A stretch of 64,000 bases of DNA from Acidovorax carolinensis. GTDB taxonomy: Bacteria; Pseudomonadota; Gammaproteobacteria; Burkholderiales; Burkholderiaceae_C. The position numbers and the translations under genes were made by a program. Shown in pieces: positions 1-9,364 of this stretch. Each line of letters begins with the position of its first letter. Within the stretch, counting starts at the first letter, position 1. Under the pieces are notes generated by a model. The model worked only from the letters and a program-made list of their open reading frames with translations. It was not told the origin of the DNA and searched no databases. The stretch lies in assembly GCF_002157145.1 (NCBI RefSeq), contig NZ_CP021361.1:2907001-2971000 (forward strand), read 5' to 3'.

Positions 1-136
1 AGCCTTCCTGAGCCACGGCGGCCGACTGCGGCAGCAGCGATGTCTCGTAACTCACGTTGAGCATGCGGGCGGTGTTCTCTGCCCTTTCGGTGTATCTCGA
101 CATCCAGAACAGATGATCGGCAGTGCGGCTCAGCAT
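1..136 (-). CDS. alpha-E domain protein (DUF403), N-terminal fragment
   Basis: Read on the minus strand, the first 45 codons begin [20 protein letters not shown] and run off the window edge. This is the usual N-terminus of alpha-E (DUF403) proteins, which are encoded beside circularly permuted ATP-grasp proteins and transglutaminase-like proteases in a presumed peptide-modification cluster of unknown product. The ATG at 136 is preceded by a good GGGGAGGA ribosome-binding site. The upstream neighbour on this strand is the ATP-grasp gene at 336–1799. Between them lies a second, truncated copy of this same gene start. The family assignment is firm; the rest of the gene is outside the window. Confidence 0.85.
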   Translation of the reverse strand, partial: MLSRTADHLFWMSRYTERAENTARMLNVSYETSLLPQSAAVAQEG

Positions 137-342
137 GTTTCCTCCCCGGGCAGAGAACCCCGCACGCGCTGCGCGCGCAGGCCGTGTTGTGGTGAAAGAC
201 TGCCTGCGGCAGCCTTTTGGTGGACGCATAACAAGTGCTTCGCACAGTTGTTAGCGCCCCCCCTGTTTACTGGCGTAAACAGAGCGGCCCGCTCGGTATA
301 GCGTGACATCCAGAACAGATGATCGGCAGTGCGGCTCAGCAT
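130..342 (-). pseudogene. duplicated remnant of the alpha-E gene start
   Basis: This reading frame starts at an ATG (340–342) overlapping the stop of the ATP-grasp gene, the normal arrangement for this gene pair. It encodes [19 protein letters not shown] and then loses all similarity (ALFTPVNRGG...). The first 38 nt are identical to the intact start at 136. The next codons encode the same residues with different synonymous codons. The frame ends just inside the intact copy. It looks like the original gene start, disconnected from the gene body by an insert of about 150 bp that brought, or was resolved with, a second start. It is probably non-functional. Confidence 0.7.
137..290. other. hairpin-rich insert between the two alpha-E starts
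   Basis: About 150 bp separate the duplicated gene starts, with no gene of their own. Four small inverted repeats are visible: CTGCC/GGCAG at 200–212, an imperfect TAACAAGTGC/GCAC..TTGTTA hairpin at 229–253, a perfect 8-bp CTGTTTAC/GTAAACAG hairpin with a 4-nt loop at 263–282, and GAGCG/CGCTC at 282–294. The TAACAA...TTGTTA hairpin recalls the ends of integron attC sites but is far too short for one. The origin is unknown; it may be a small mobile or repair-derived segment. Confidence 0.5.
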
Positions 343-1799
343 GGTTCACCCCCTTCTTGTCCCAGCACCCAGGTGTCCTTGGTGCCACCGCCCTGCGACG
401 AATTGACGACCAGGGAGCCGTCCTGCAAGGCCACGCGCGTGAGGCCACCCGCCACCATCTGCACCTCCCGGCCGCTGAGCACGAAGGGGCGCAGGTCAAT
501 ATGGCGGGGGGCGATGCCGCTGTCTACAAAGGTCGGGCAGGTGGACAGGCTGAGCGTGGGCTGGGCGATGTAGCCGGCCGGATTGGCCAGCAGGGCGCGG
601 CGGAAGTCTTCGATTTCTGATTGCGTGGCGGCCGGGCCGATGAGCATGCCGTAGCCGCCGGCACCGTGCACTTCCTTCACCACCAGTTCAGACAGATGCG
701 CCAGCACATACTGCAGGTCGCCCTGCTTGCGGCACATCCAGGTGGGCACGTTTTTCAGGATGGGTTCTTCGCCGAGGTAGAAGCGGATCATCTCGGGCAC
801 ATAGGGGTACACCGATTTGTCATCGGCCACGCCGGTCCCCACGGCGTTGCAGATGCCCACGTTGCCCGCGCGGTAGGCATCCATCAGGCCCGCGCAGCCC
901 AGCGTGGACGTGCGGCGAAACACCTGCGGATCCAGATAATCATCGTCCACCCGCCGGTAGATCACATGCACCCGCTGCAGGCCGCGCGTGGTGCGCATGT
1001 ACACAAACCGGTCCTTGACCACCAGGTCCTGCCCCTCCACCAGCTCCACCCCCATCTGCTGCGCGAGAAAAGCATGCTCGAAATAGGCGCTGTTGTGCAT
1101 GCCAGGGGTTAGCACCACCACCGTGGGCTCGGCCACCGTGGCCGGGGCACTGGCGCGCAGGGTTTCGAGCAGCAGGTCGGGGTAATGGGCCACGGGGGCC
1201 ACCGCATGCGCGCTGAAAAGCTCGGGGAAAAGCCGCATCATCATCTTGCGGTTTTCGAGCATGTAGGAAACTCCCGAGGGCACGCGCAGGTTGTCTTCGA
1301 GCACGTAGTACACGCCCTCCCCCTGGGCGTTTGCGGCCCGCACGATGTCGATGCCGGCAATGTGCGCATAGATGTCCCGGGGCACCTGCACGCCGGCCAT
1401 CTCGGGGCGGTATTGCGCGTTGTTCAGCACCAGGTCGGACGGAACAATGCCCGCACGCAAAATGTCCTGCCCGTGATAGACATCCCGGATGAAGCGGTTG
1501 AGCGCCGTGACCCGCTGCACCAGGCCGCGCTGCATCTGCGCCCACTCATGGCCAGGGATGATGCGGGGAATCAGGTCGAACGGAATGAGCCGCTCGCTGC
1601 CCGCGCCGTCTTCGTCCTTGGCCCCATAGACCGCAAACGTGATGCCCACGCGCCGGAAGATCAGCTCGGCCTGGGCCCGCCGGGCCTGCATCGCATCGGC
1701 GGGCTGGCGTGAAAGCCAATGGCCGTAGCGCTTGTAGTGCTCGCGCACATCGCTGCCATCAAAGGGCAGCATGGCGTACATCTCGTCGAATTTTTGCAT
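336..1799 (-). CDS. circularly permuted ATP-grasp protein (type 2, DUF404/407)
   Basis: A 487-residue protein beginning MQKFDEMYAMLPFDGSDVRE. Its ATG at 1799 follows an AGGAGG ribosome-binding site; the longer upstream frame lacks one. The sequence matches circularly permuted ATP-grasp proteins over full length, with the conserved segments GVYYVLEDNLRVPSGVSYML, VVLTPGMHNSAYFEH and the glycine-rich VHGAGGYGMLIGP. Family members are thought to join carboxylates to amines using ATP, and they pair with alpha-E and transglutaminase-like proteins; the substrate is not known. Its stop codon overlaps the start of the alpha-E remnant, so the pair was once translationally coupled, and the insert at 137–290 has broken that. 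Confidence 0.9.
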   Translation of the reverse strand: MQKFDEMYAMLPFDGSDVREHYKRYGHWLSRQPADAMQARRAQAELIFRRVGITFAVYGAKDEDGAGSERLIPFDLIPRIIPGHEWAQMQRGLVQRVTALNRFIRDVYHGQDILRAGIVPSDLVLNNAQYRPEMAGVQVPRDIYAHIAGIDIVRAANAQGEGVYYVLEDNLRVPSGVSYMLENRKMMMRLFPELFSAHAVAPVAHYPDLLLETLRASAPATVAEPTVVVLTPGMHNSAYFEHAFLAQQMGVELVEGQDLVVKDRFVYMRTTRGLQRVHVIYRRVDDDYLDPQVFRRTSTLGCAGLMDAYRAGNVGICNAVGTGVADDKSVYPYVPEMIRFYLGEEPILKNVPTWMCRKQGDLQYVLAHLSELVVKEVHGAGGYGMLIGPAATQSEIEDFRRALLANPAGYIAQPTLSLSTCPTFVDSGIAPRHIDLRPFVLSGREVQMVAGGLTRVALQDGSLVVNSSQGGGTKDTWVLGQEGGEPC

Positions 1800-1892
1800 G
1801 GGCGGGCCTCCTGTAATCAGGATAGCAAGTTGCGCGCCCACCGCCGGTGTTCCATGACAGGCATGGCATCCGGCCACCCACGCCAGCAACTG

Positions 1893-4433
1893 CTATGGCG
1901 CCATGTGGTGCTGCCAGTAACGCTGCCCGGCGTCCCGCTCGCAACGCACCTGCAGGGGCTGCACCGAGCGCCAGGTGGCCGCGCCGCAGCGCGCGGACTC
2001 CACCACCCGGATCTGCCGCTGCTGGTAACGCCCCAGCACCTCGGGCGCAGGATGACCAAAACGGTTGCGGTACCCGGCCTGCACCAATGCAGTGCGCGGC
2101 TGGACGGCATCCAGAAACGGCGCGCTCGATGAGGTCTTGCTACCATGGTGCGGCACCAGCAGCAGATCGGCCGCAAGCCGCGCGGCGCCCGCCACCAGGG
2201 CCTGCTCCTGAGCCTGCTCGATATCCCCCACCAGCAAGGCCACCGCGGGCTCGGGCCCCTGCGTTGCGATGCGCAAGACGCAGCTGGAGGCATTGGTGTC
2301 TCCGGCCCGTGCGCCCTCGCTCGCCGCCGGGTGCAGCACCTCGAAGGTGACGCCATCCCAATCCCAGCGCTGCCCCGCCACACAGGGCGTTGCCGGACGC
2401 AGCGCCTGCAATCCGTGCTCGGCTTCGATCGATCCCGTCAAGGCCGCCAGGGGTTGCTGTGCCAGCACGGCAGCCGCGCCGCCCGTGTGGTCGGAATCCC
2501 GGTGGCTCAGCATGAGCAGGTCCACCCGCTCGCCCAATGCGCGCAACAGGGGCACCAGCACCCGGTGGCCCGCATCGCTTTCGCGGCTGAACCGTGGGCC
2601 GGCGTCGTACAGCAGTGCATGCGTGGCCGTGCGCACCAGCACGGCATTGCCCTGGCCGATGTCGGCCGCCAGCAACTCGAACTGGCCCGCCGCAGGCCGC
2701 GCCGGTTGCCACCACAGCGCGGGCAGCAGCAAGGGCAACGCCAGCGCACGCACCGCCCAGGGCACGCGCATGGCCAGCAGGGAGCCCCCTGCCACCGCCG
2801 CCACACCGGCCCACAGCGGCGCTATCGGAACAAACGCCACCGCCAGGGGCCAGGCCGCAAGCCATTGCAGAAAAACGGCCAGGGGCTGCACGGCCCATGC
2901 GGCCAGGCTCCACAGCGGCGCCCACAGAACACCCGCCAGCGCCAGCGGAGTCACCACCAGCGTGACCCACGGAATCGCCAACAGATTGGCCGCAAAACCC
3001 ACCAGCGAAACCTGCCCAAACAGCAGCAAGGTGAGCGGCGTCAGCGCCAGGGTGACCACCCACTGCTCTCTCAAAAGCGCATAAAAACGGGCTCTAGCGC
3101 TTATTCCATAAGCGCTATTAGCTATGTTATTAGTAGCAAACAACACCGCCACAGCCACAAAACTCAACCAGAACCCCGCCTGCCACAGCGCCCACGGGTC
3201 CACCGCAACCACCACCGCGCAGGCCAGCAGCCACACTTGCGGCCAGGGCCAGCGGCGCCCGCTGAGCTGCAGTGCGGCGATGGTTGCCAGCATCAGCACG
3301 GTGCGCTGCGCGGGCACGCCCCAGCCACTGAAAAGCGCATACACGCCCGCCAGCAAGACGCCTGCCACCAGCGCCGCATTGGGCGCCGGAATCACAAGGC
3401 ACAACCGCGGCGAACGGCACCACAGCCGCCGAACCACCAGCGCGGCCAGCCAGGCAAACAGGGTGATGTGCAGGCCCGAGATGCTCATGAGGTGTGCCAC
3501 GCCGGTGGCGCGGAACACGTCCCAGTCGGCACGGTCAATCGCACGTTGGTCGCCTGTGACCAGGGCTGCCACCACGCCGGCAACACGCGCCGGGCCCGCA
3601 TCCCCGGCCGCGGTATTGCCGGCGAGGCGGGCCACGATGGCGTCCCGCACCGCCTGGCGCGCACGCTCGACAGGGTGGCGCCAGGTGCTGCCAAGCCGCA
3701 GCGGGGGTGCGTCGTTGGCGCCGGTGCGCACATAGCCCGTGGCCTGCACGCCCTGCTCCCACATCCAGAGTTCGAAATCGAAGCCATGGGGGTTGCGCGC
3801 ACCATGGGGGGCCTTGAGGCGCACCGTCATTTCCCAGCGCTCGCCGGCCCGCAGCGTGGGTGGTTGCCGCGATGCGTCGGCCGGCTGGGCCAGGTCGAGC
3901 GCCGCATCGCCGTACCACGACACATCCACCAAGGGGGGCAACGTCACCGCAGTGCCTTGCCACAACGCAGACTCGATCTCCATTCGCAGGCGCACGCCCG
4001 CTTCGTTCACCTGCGGCATGGAGGCGACCACGCCGGTCACGCGCAGGTCGCGCCCCTCCAGCCCCGGCGCCAGCGCATGGGACGCATAGGCACCGGCACG
4101 CAGCCCGCACAAGGCAAACAAGGCCAATGCCCCGGCGCAGACGGCAAGGCCCAGTGCCGCCACATGGCGCCAGCGTGGCCCGGCGGCCAGGGAGCGATGT
4201 CCCGCCCAGGCCCGGCACCAGCCGCTGGCCAGCCAGGCCACGCCCCCCAAGGCCAGCAGCACTCCATAAACGGGCCAAGACCACAGCACGGGCTGCTGCA
4301 ACTGCAGCGCCGCACCCACCAGGGTTCCCGACAACCACGCCGGCATGCGCCATGCGCCCCGCACGGCCCGCTCCTCCTGCGGGTAAGACGCGACAGAGTG
4401 GAATGCGCTGGAGGCTATGGGCGGCATGGGCAC
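1893..4433 (-). CDS. comEC: ComEC/Rec2-type DNA uptake channel
   Basis: An inner-membrane protein of about 846 residues (GTG at 4433; an ATG two codons on is equally possible). The order is typical of ComEC: N-terminal membrane and DUF4131 region, a multi-helix Competence domain with SISGLHITLFAWL near residue 314, and a C-terminal metallo-beta-lactamase domain with LMLSHRDSDHTGG near residue 641. ComEC carries single-stranded DNA across the inner membrane during natural transformation; the MBL domain is proposed to be a nuclease. The stretch around SAYGISARARFYALL is encoded by a copy of the dispersed palindromic repeat (3083–3136), inserted in frame in a loop between membrane helices. The gene stands alone on this strand. 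Confidence 0.92.
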   Translation of the reverse strand: MPMPPIASSAFHSVASYPQEERAVRGAWRMPAWLSGTLVGAALQLQQPVLWSWPVYGVLLALGGVAWLASGWCRAWAGHRSLAAGPRWRHVAALGLAVCAGALALFALCGLRAGAYASHALAPGLEGRDLRVTGVVASMPQVNEAGVRLRMEIESALWQGTAVTLPPLVDVSWYGDAALDLAQPADASRQPPTLRAGERWEMTVRLKAPHGARNPHGFDFELWMWEQGVQATGYVRTGANDAPPLRLGSTWRHPVERARQAVRDAIVARLAGNTAAGDAGPARVAGVVAALVTGDQRAIDRADWDVFRATGVAHLMSISGLHITLFAWLAALVVRRLWCRSPRLCLVIPAPNAALVAGVLLAGVYALFSGWGVPAQRTVLMLATIAALQLSGRRWPWPQVWLLACAVVVAVDPWALWQAGFWLSFVAVAVLFATNNIANSAYGISARARFYALLREQWVVTLALTPLTLLLFGQVSLVGFAANLLAIPWVTLVVTPLALAGVLWAPLWSLAAWAVQPLAVFLQWLAAWPLAVAFVPIAPLWAGVAAVAGGSLLAMRVPWAVRALALPLLLPALWWQPARPAAGQFELLAADIGQGNAVLVRTATHALLYDAGPRFSRESDAGHRVLVPLLRALGERVDLLMLSHRDSDHTGGAAAVLAQQPLAALTGSIEAEHGLQALRPATPCVAGQRWDWDGVTFEVLHPAASEGARAGDTNASSCVLRIATQGPEPAVALLVGDIEQAQEQALVAGAARLAADLLLVPHHGSKTSSSAPFLDAVQPRTALVQAGYRNRFGHPAPEVLGRYQQRQIRVVESARCGAATWRSVQPLQVRCERDAGQRYWQHHMAP
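3083..3136 (+). repeat. dispersed palindromic repeat, copy in comEC
   Basis: A copy of the short family-1 repeat: a CTAGCGCTTATTCCATAAGC core followed by a TAGCTAT half-site. It lies wholly within comEC and keeps its frame. It has the same core as the intergenic copy at 26980–27037. Confidence 0.75.
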
Positions 4434-4574
4434 ATGCTAAACCCACCTTACGATGCCGAAATGGGCAGCTCGCGCGCCTTCATGTGTAACACTGGCGCCC
4501 TTTGCACCGGCACCTGCGCGCTGCGCATGCATCTGCAGCTGACCGGAAATCCCCTCTCCCCATTCGAGGAAACC

Positions 4575-5033
4575 ATGAGCGTTTACGACAAGCTGAAAGA
4601 ACTGAACATCACCCTGCCCCCCGTGTCCGTGCCGGCCGCCGCCTATGTGCCGTATGTGCAGACTGGCAACCTGGTGTTCCTGAGCGGTCACATCGCACGC
4701 AAGGACGGCAAGCCCTGGGCCGCCCAGTTTGGCCGCGACATCACCACCGAAGAAGGAAAGGCCGCCGCCCGCGCCGTGGCCATCGACCTGATGGGCACGC
4801 TGCACGCAGCCAGCGGTGGCGACCTGAACCGCGTCAAGCGCATCGTCAAGGTGATGAGTCTCGTCAATTCCACCGGCGACTTCACCGAGCAACACCTGGT
4901 GACCAATGGCGCCAGCGAGCTGCTGGGTCAGGTATTCGGTGAAAAAGGCGTGCACGCACGCAGCGCCTTCGGCGTGGCGCAGATTCCCATGGGCGCGTGC
5001 GTGGAAATCGAATTGATCGCAGAACTGGCCTGA
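4575..5033 (+). CDS. RidA/YjgF/YER057c-type protein
   Basis: A 152-residue protein starting MSVYDKLKELNITLPP, with GAGGA 5 nt upstream of the ATG. VPYVQTGNLVFLSGHIARKDGKPW and the C-terminal ARSAFGVAQIPMGACVEIEL match the YjgF/RidA fold. The arginine in ARSAFG corresponds to the residue that binds the imine or enamine carboxylate in deaminase-active RidA proteins. Members hydrolyse reactive 2-aminoacrylate-type intermediates, while others are only binding proteins. At 152 residues it is longer than canonical RidA (about 128) and belongs to the group with an N-terminal extension, so the exact substrate is open. It is divergent from comEC and appears monocistronic. Confidence 0.85.
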   Translation: MSVYDKLKELNITLPPVSVPAAAYVPYVQTGNLVFLSGHIARKDGKPWAAQFGRDITTEEGKAAARAVAIDLMGTLHAASGGDLNRVKRIVKVMSLVNSTGDFTEQHLVTNGASELLGQVFGEKGVHARSAFGVAQIPMGACVEIELIAELA

Positions 5034-5054
5034 AGGCCGACCAGAAACAGCTTC

Positions 5055-6869
5055 TTAAAAAGTTTCCCAGTCGTCATCCCCGCCCTGCGCCACGGCCGCC
5101 GCACGGCTCGCCGGCGCTGGCGCTGGCGCAGGTGCGGATGACTTGCGCGGCGGCTGCTGTGGGGCAGACGGCGCTGCGGAACCGGGCTTGGTTCCCGCCC
5201 CCGCCAGCCGCTGGGCCGCAGGTGGGCTGACCGCCACAGGGCGCTGCACCCGGGCTGTGGTTGCCGCAACGCTGGCAACCGGAGCCGCCACCGCGCGCGC
5301 CACGGGCGCCTGTGCGCCATAAGCGGCCGCGTTGACCGTGAACACCGACACCATCTGCGCCAGCTGCTCGGCCTGCTCGCGCAGGCTTTGCGCGGCAGCG
5401 GCGCTTTCTTCGACCAGCGCGGCGTTTTGCTGCGTCATCTGATCCAGGTTGCCCACCGCCTGGTTGACCTGGGCCACGCCCACACTTTGCTCGGTGGATG
5501 CGGCCGTGATCTCACCAATCATGTCGGTCACGCGCTGCACCGATTGCACGATGTCGGCCATGGTGCCGCCGGCATCGGCCACGAGCCGGGAGCCGGTGTC
5601 GACCTTTTCCACCGACGCGTTGATCAGTTGCTTGATCTCCTTGGCGGCCTCGGCGCTGCGCTGCGCCAGGCTGCGCACTTCGCTGGCCACCACGGCAAAG
5701 CCGCGCCCCTGCTCACCGGCCCGCGCCGCTTCGACGGCAGCATTGAGTGCAAGGATGTTGGTCTGAAAGGCAATGCCATCGATCACACCGATGATGTCGG
5801 CAATTTTCTTGCTGCTGTGGTTGATCTCGTCCATGGTGGCAACTACTTGCGTCACCACCTCACCGCCTCGGCGCGCCACGCCGGTGGCGCCCACTGCCAG
5901 ACTGCTGGCCTGCTGGGCGCTGCTGGCACTTTGCTGGATGGTGCTGGTGAACTGCTCCATGGCGGCTGCGGTTTCCTGCAGGTTGCTCGACGTCTGTTCG
6001 GTCCGGGCAGAAAGGTCGTGGTTGCCGGTGGCGATTTCGGCGCTGGCCGTGGCAATGCTGTCGGTGCTCTGGCGCACTTGGTGCACTACACGGCCCAGGG
6101 CGTCGCTCATGGCGTATTGCGACCGCAGCAGGTCGCCGAATTCATCGCCGCGCGTGATGGTGGCCTGCATGCTCAGGTCGCCCGCGGCAATGCGCGAGGC
6201 CAGGTCGTTGGCCTGGGCCAGGGGCTGCTGAATGCTGCGGATCAGAAAATGGGCCCCGCCGATGATGGCCAGCAACAAGGCGGCCACCGCCACGGCGACG
6301 ATCTGCACGGTCAACATGCGAGAGGCCGCCATATCAGCCAGGTTCGTCTGCGCTGTCTGCTGCTGCATCTGCACAAAGTCGCGCAAGGTCTGCAGATAGG
6401 CGGTGACAGCAGGGTTGTAGGTTTGCTTGACCAACGCCACCGCCTGCTCAGCCTGCCCGTCGGCCTTGAGTTGCCGGGCCTGCACCCGCAGGTCGATCAT
6501 GGTTTTTCGCGCCGCCGCAATCTTGGCCATTTGCGCCCTGTCCTGCTCGGCCAAGGACATGGCTTCCAAAGATTTCTGCACTTCGCTGATCTGCGCCGAC
6601 GTGGCAGAGATGACGTCCTTGAACTCCAATTCCACGGCCGGATCGCTGCTGACGATCAGCGCCTGCGTGCGTGCGGCATTGGTCTCGGTGAGGCCCGCCC
6701 AGCGTATCGCCGAAGAAACCCTGGCTTCCATCTCCTTCGCCACCGCGTCGGCCTGCGCCTGCACCTTGGCGGACCGATACCCCGAAAAACCCACCACCGC
6801 GATCAGCATGACCACGATAAGGACGACCGCTAGCCACAGCTTGTGGGCAATGCGAAGTTGGTTCAGCAT
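5055..6869 (-). CDS. methyl-accepting chemotaxis protein
   Basis: A 604-residue transmembrane chemoreceptor. TM1 spans about residues 11–31, followed by a four-helix-bundle-like periplasmic domain to about 183, TM2 at about 184–209 and a HAMP domain at about 211–263. The cytoplasmic signalling domain has the hairpin tip GRGFAVVASEVRSLAQRS near residue 387. It signals through CheA/CheW to the flagellar motor; the ligand cannot be inferred. After an Ala/Pro-rich linker the protein ends in DDWETF, matching the CheR/CheB-tethering pentapeptide of E. coli Tsr and Tar. No other che genes are present in the window. Confidence 0.93.
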   Translation of the reverse strand: MLNQLRIAHKLWLAVVLIVVMLIAVVGFSGYRSAKVQAQADAVAKEMEARVSSAIRWAGLTETNAARTQALIVSSDPAVELEFKDVISATSAQISEVQKSLEAMSLAEQDRAQMAKIAAARKTMIDLRVQARQLKADGQAEQAVALVKQTYNPAVTAYLQTLRDFVQMQQQTAQTNLADMAASRMLTVQIVAVAVAALLLAIIGGAHFLIRSIQQPLAQANDLASRIAAGDLSMQATITRGDEFGDLLRSQYAMSDALGRVVHQVRQSTDSIATASAEIATGNHDLSARTEQTSSNLQETAAAMEQFTSTIQQSASSAQQASSLAVGATGVARRGGEVVTQVVATMDEINHSSKKIADIIGVIDGIAFQTNILALNAAVEAARAGEQGRGFAVVASEVRSLAQRSAEAAKEIKQLINASVEKVDTGSRLVADAGGTMADIVQSVQRVTDMIGEITAASTEQSVGVAQVNQAVGNLDQMTQQNAALVEESAAAAQSLREQAEQLAQMVSVFTVNAAAYGAQAPVARAVAAPVASVAATTARVQRPVAVSPPAAQRLAGAGTKPGSAAPSAPQQPPRKSSAPAPAPAPASRAAAVAQGGDDDWETF

Positions 6870-7009
6870 TATTTGTCTCCTGCACTCTGATTGTTAGTAA
6901 CCGATGGTGCGTGATATTTCATTTTTCTACAAACCCCGAGGATTACCCTGGGACGTCCTGGCTGCGCCGAAAATGCCGGCAAACCCCAGCGCGGATGCCG
7001 GCACCGCGA

Positions 7010-9364
7010 CTATTCAACGCGCGTCACGGATGCCGGTTTAAACCCCAGGTCTGCAAGCTTGCCCTTGCGGCCTCGGGCTGCGCGGGCATTGTTGAGCGAG
7101 CGGATTTCCAGCGTCTCTTCGCGCAGCTTGCCGCCCCGACCCACGCCCTCGATGCGGATGCTGCGCGTGTAAGCGGCGGCACCAGCGAGCTGGTCCTTGG
7201 GCTCCAGGTCGATCAGCACGAGGCCGCGGCCACCGTTGGCCATGGTCTTGAGTTCACTGATCTCGAACGTCAGGATGCGACCGCCCGTGGAGGCACAGGC
7301 CACATGCGTGGCGGCAGGCAGTGGCTGCCCGCCGGTACTGCCCGCCGCATGGGAGGGCGGGCACACCGTCTCGCCATCGCCCAGGGACAGGAAGGACTTG
7401 CCGCCCTTCTGGCGCGACACCAGGTTGTCCACGCTGGCCAAAAAGCCATAGCCCCCCGAATTCGACAGCAGCAAGGTGGCGCTGGCCGGGCCGGCGAAGT
7501 AGTGCAGCAGCTGCGTGCCCGATTCCAGCTCGATCAACGTGGTCACCGGCTGGCCGTCACCGCGCCCGCCGGGTAGCAGCGCGACCGGCACCGAATAGAC
7601 ACGCCCGTTGCTGCCAAAGGCGATGAGCTGGTCCACGGTGCGGCATTCAAACGTGGCATACAGCCCGTCGCCGGCCTTGAAGGCAAAGCTGGCCGCCTCG
7701 TGGCCATGGCCATTGCGGGCACGCACCCAGCCTTTTTGCGAGACCACCACCGTGACGGGCTCGTCCACCACCTTGACCTCGGCCACGGCTTTTTTCTCGG
7801 CCTGGATGAGCGTGCGGCGTGCGTCGGCAAAGGTCTTGGCATCTGCCTCGATCTCCTTGACCATGGTGCGGCGCAGCGAACCGGGGTTGTTCAGGATGTC
7901 TTCGAGCTTACCCTGGCTTTCGCGCAGCTCTTTCAGCTCCTGCTCGATCTTGATGGCTTCAAGCCGCGCCAATTGACGCAGGCGGATTTCCAGGATGTCT
8001 TCGGCCTGGCGGTCACTCAAGGCAAAGCGGGCGATCAGCGCGGCCTTGGGCTCGTCGGCCTGGCGGATGATGGCGATCACCTCGTCGATGTTGAGCAGCA
8101 CGATCTGCCGCCCTTCGAGGATGTGCACGCGATCGAGCACCTTGGCCAGCCGGTGCTGCGTGCGGCGGGTGATGGTGCCCTGGCGGAAGGCGATCCACTC
8201 TTCCAGCATCAGCCGCATGGATTTCTGCACCGGCTTGCCATCGAGCCCCACCATGGTGAGGTTGATCGGCGCCGAGGTTTCGAGGCTGGTATGCGCCAGC
8301 AGCGCGGTGATCAGCTCCTGCTGAGGCGTCTTGCCCGTCTTGGGCTCGAACACCAGGCGCACGGGGGCATCCTTGCTCGACTCGTCGCGCACCACATCGA
8401 GCACGGCCAGCACGCTGGCCTTCAGTTGGGTCTGGTCCTGGCTCAGCGCCTTCTTGCCGGCCTTGACCTTGGGGTTGGTGATTTCCTCGATTTCTTCAAG
8501 CACGCGCTGCGTGCTCACGCCGGGCGGCAGCTCGTTGACCACCAGTTGCCACTGGCCACGCGCCAGTTCCTCGATCTTCCAGCGCGCGCGCACCTTGAGG
8601 CTGCCCCGGCCCGTGCGGTAGGCATCGGCAATGTCGCCCGCGCCGCTGATGATCTGGCCGCCACCGGGGTAGTCAGGCCCTGGCACCAGCGCGAGCAACT
8701 CCTCCTGGCTCAGCGAAGGCGTTTTGATCAGCGCGATGCAGGCATCGGCAATCTCGCGCAGGTTGTGGCTGGGGATTTCAGTGGCCAGGCCCACTGCAAT
8801 GCCACTGGCGCCGTTGAGCAGTGCAAACGGCAGGCGCGCGGGCAGCTGGCGCGGCTCCTCCGTGCTGCCGTCGTAGTTGGGCATGAAATCGACCGTGCCT
8901 TCGTCAATTTCGTCGAGCAGCAGGCTGGTGATGCGCGACAGGCGCGCCTCGGTGTAGCGCATGGCGGCGGCACCGTCACCGTCGCGGCTGCCGAAGTTGC
9001 CCTGGCCGTCAATCAGCGGGTAGCGCTGGGCAAAATCCTGCGCCATGCGCACCAGCGCGTCGTAGGCCGACTGGTCGCCGTGCGGGTGAAACCGGCCCAG
9101 CACATCGCCCACCACGCGGGCGCTCTTGACGGGCTTGGCCGCCGTGCTGCGCGTGGGGCCGCTGTAACCCAGGCCCATGCGGTCCATCGAATACAAAATG
9201 CGCCGCTGCACGGGCTTGAGGCCATCGCACACATCGGGCAGCGCACGGCCCTTGACGACCGACAGCGCGTATTCGAGGTAGGCGCGTTGGGCATAACCGG
9301 CCAGATCCAGGGAGTCGCCCCCGTCGCCAGCAGTGGTGAAATCGAGAGTGGGTTGATCGCTCAT
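7010..9364 (-). CDS. parC: DNA topoisomerase IV subunit A
   Basis: A 784-residue type IIA topoisomerase subunit that cuts and religates DNA during chromosome decatenation. The 5Y-CAP/WHD region shows AMRYTEARL with catalytic Tyr137, and the C-terminal beta-pinwheel repeats are present. ParC rather than GyrA is favoured because parE lies two genes upstream, the protein is short, and the tail lacks a clear GyrA box. The quinolone-resistance-determining segment reads [13 protein letters not shown], so the position equivalent to E. coli ParC Ser80 is Gln98. Its ATG overlaps the stop of the lytic transglycosylase gene by 4 nt, indicating translational coupling. Confidence 0.92.
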   Translation of the reverse strand: MSDQPTLDFTTAGDGGDSLDLAGYAQRAYLEYALSVVKGRALPDVCDGLKPVQRRILYSMDRMGLGYSGPTRSTAAKPVKSARVVGDVLGRFHPHGDQSAYDALVRMAQDFAQRYPLIDGQGNFGSRDGDGAAAMRYTEARLSRITSLLLDEIDEGTVDFMPNYDGSTEEPRQLPARLPFALLNGASGIAVGLATEIPSHNLREIADACIALIKTPSLSQEELLALVPGPDYPGGGQIISGAGDIADAYRTGRGSLKVRARWKIEELARGQWQLVVNELPPGVSTQRVLEEIEEITNPKVKAGKKALSQDQTQLKASVLAVLDVVRDESSKDAPVRLVFEPKTGKTPQQELITALLAHTSLETSAPINLTMVGLDGKPVQKSMRLMLEEWIAFRQGTITRRTQHRLAKVLDRVHILEGRQIVLLNIDEVIAIIRQADEPKAALIARFALSDRQAEDILEIRLRQLARLEAIKIEQELKELRESQGKLEDILNNPGSLRRTMVKEIEADAKTFADARRTLIQAEKKAVAEVKVVDEPVTVVVSQKGWVRARNGHGHEAASFAFKAGDGLYATFECRTVDQLIAFGSNGRVYSVPVALLPGGRGDGQPVTTLIELESGTQLLHYFAGPASATLLLSNSGGYGFLASVDNLVSRQKGGKSFLSLGDGETVCPPSHAAGSTGGQPLPAATHVACASTGGRILTFEISELKTMANGGRGLVLIDLEPKDQLAGAAAYTRSIRIEGVGRGGKLREETLEIRSLNNARAARGRKGKLADLGFKPASVTRVE

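Noticed and set aside
225..258. TAACAA...TTGTTA hairpin as an integron attC site
   Set aside because: It is only about 25 bp between ends, the consensus R boxes are imperfect, and no cassette or integrase is nearby. It is kept only as a hairpin in the alpha-E insert.
2145..4442. Long open frame on the strand opposite comEC, continuing into the RidA gene
   Set aside because: This is an antisense frame kept open by GC-rich codon use, without family features. Only the part from 4575 is a gene.
5388..6833. Long open frames opposite the chemoreceptor, parC, parE and xerD genes
   Set aside because: Their composition is that of antisense shadows (His, Arg and Gln-rich) with no recognisable domains.
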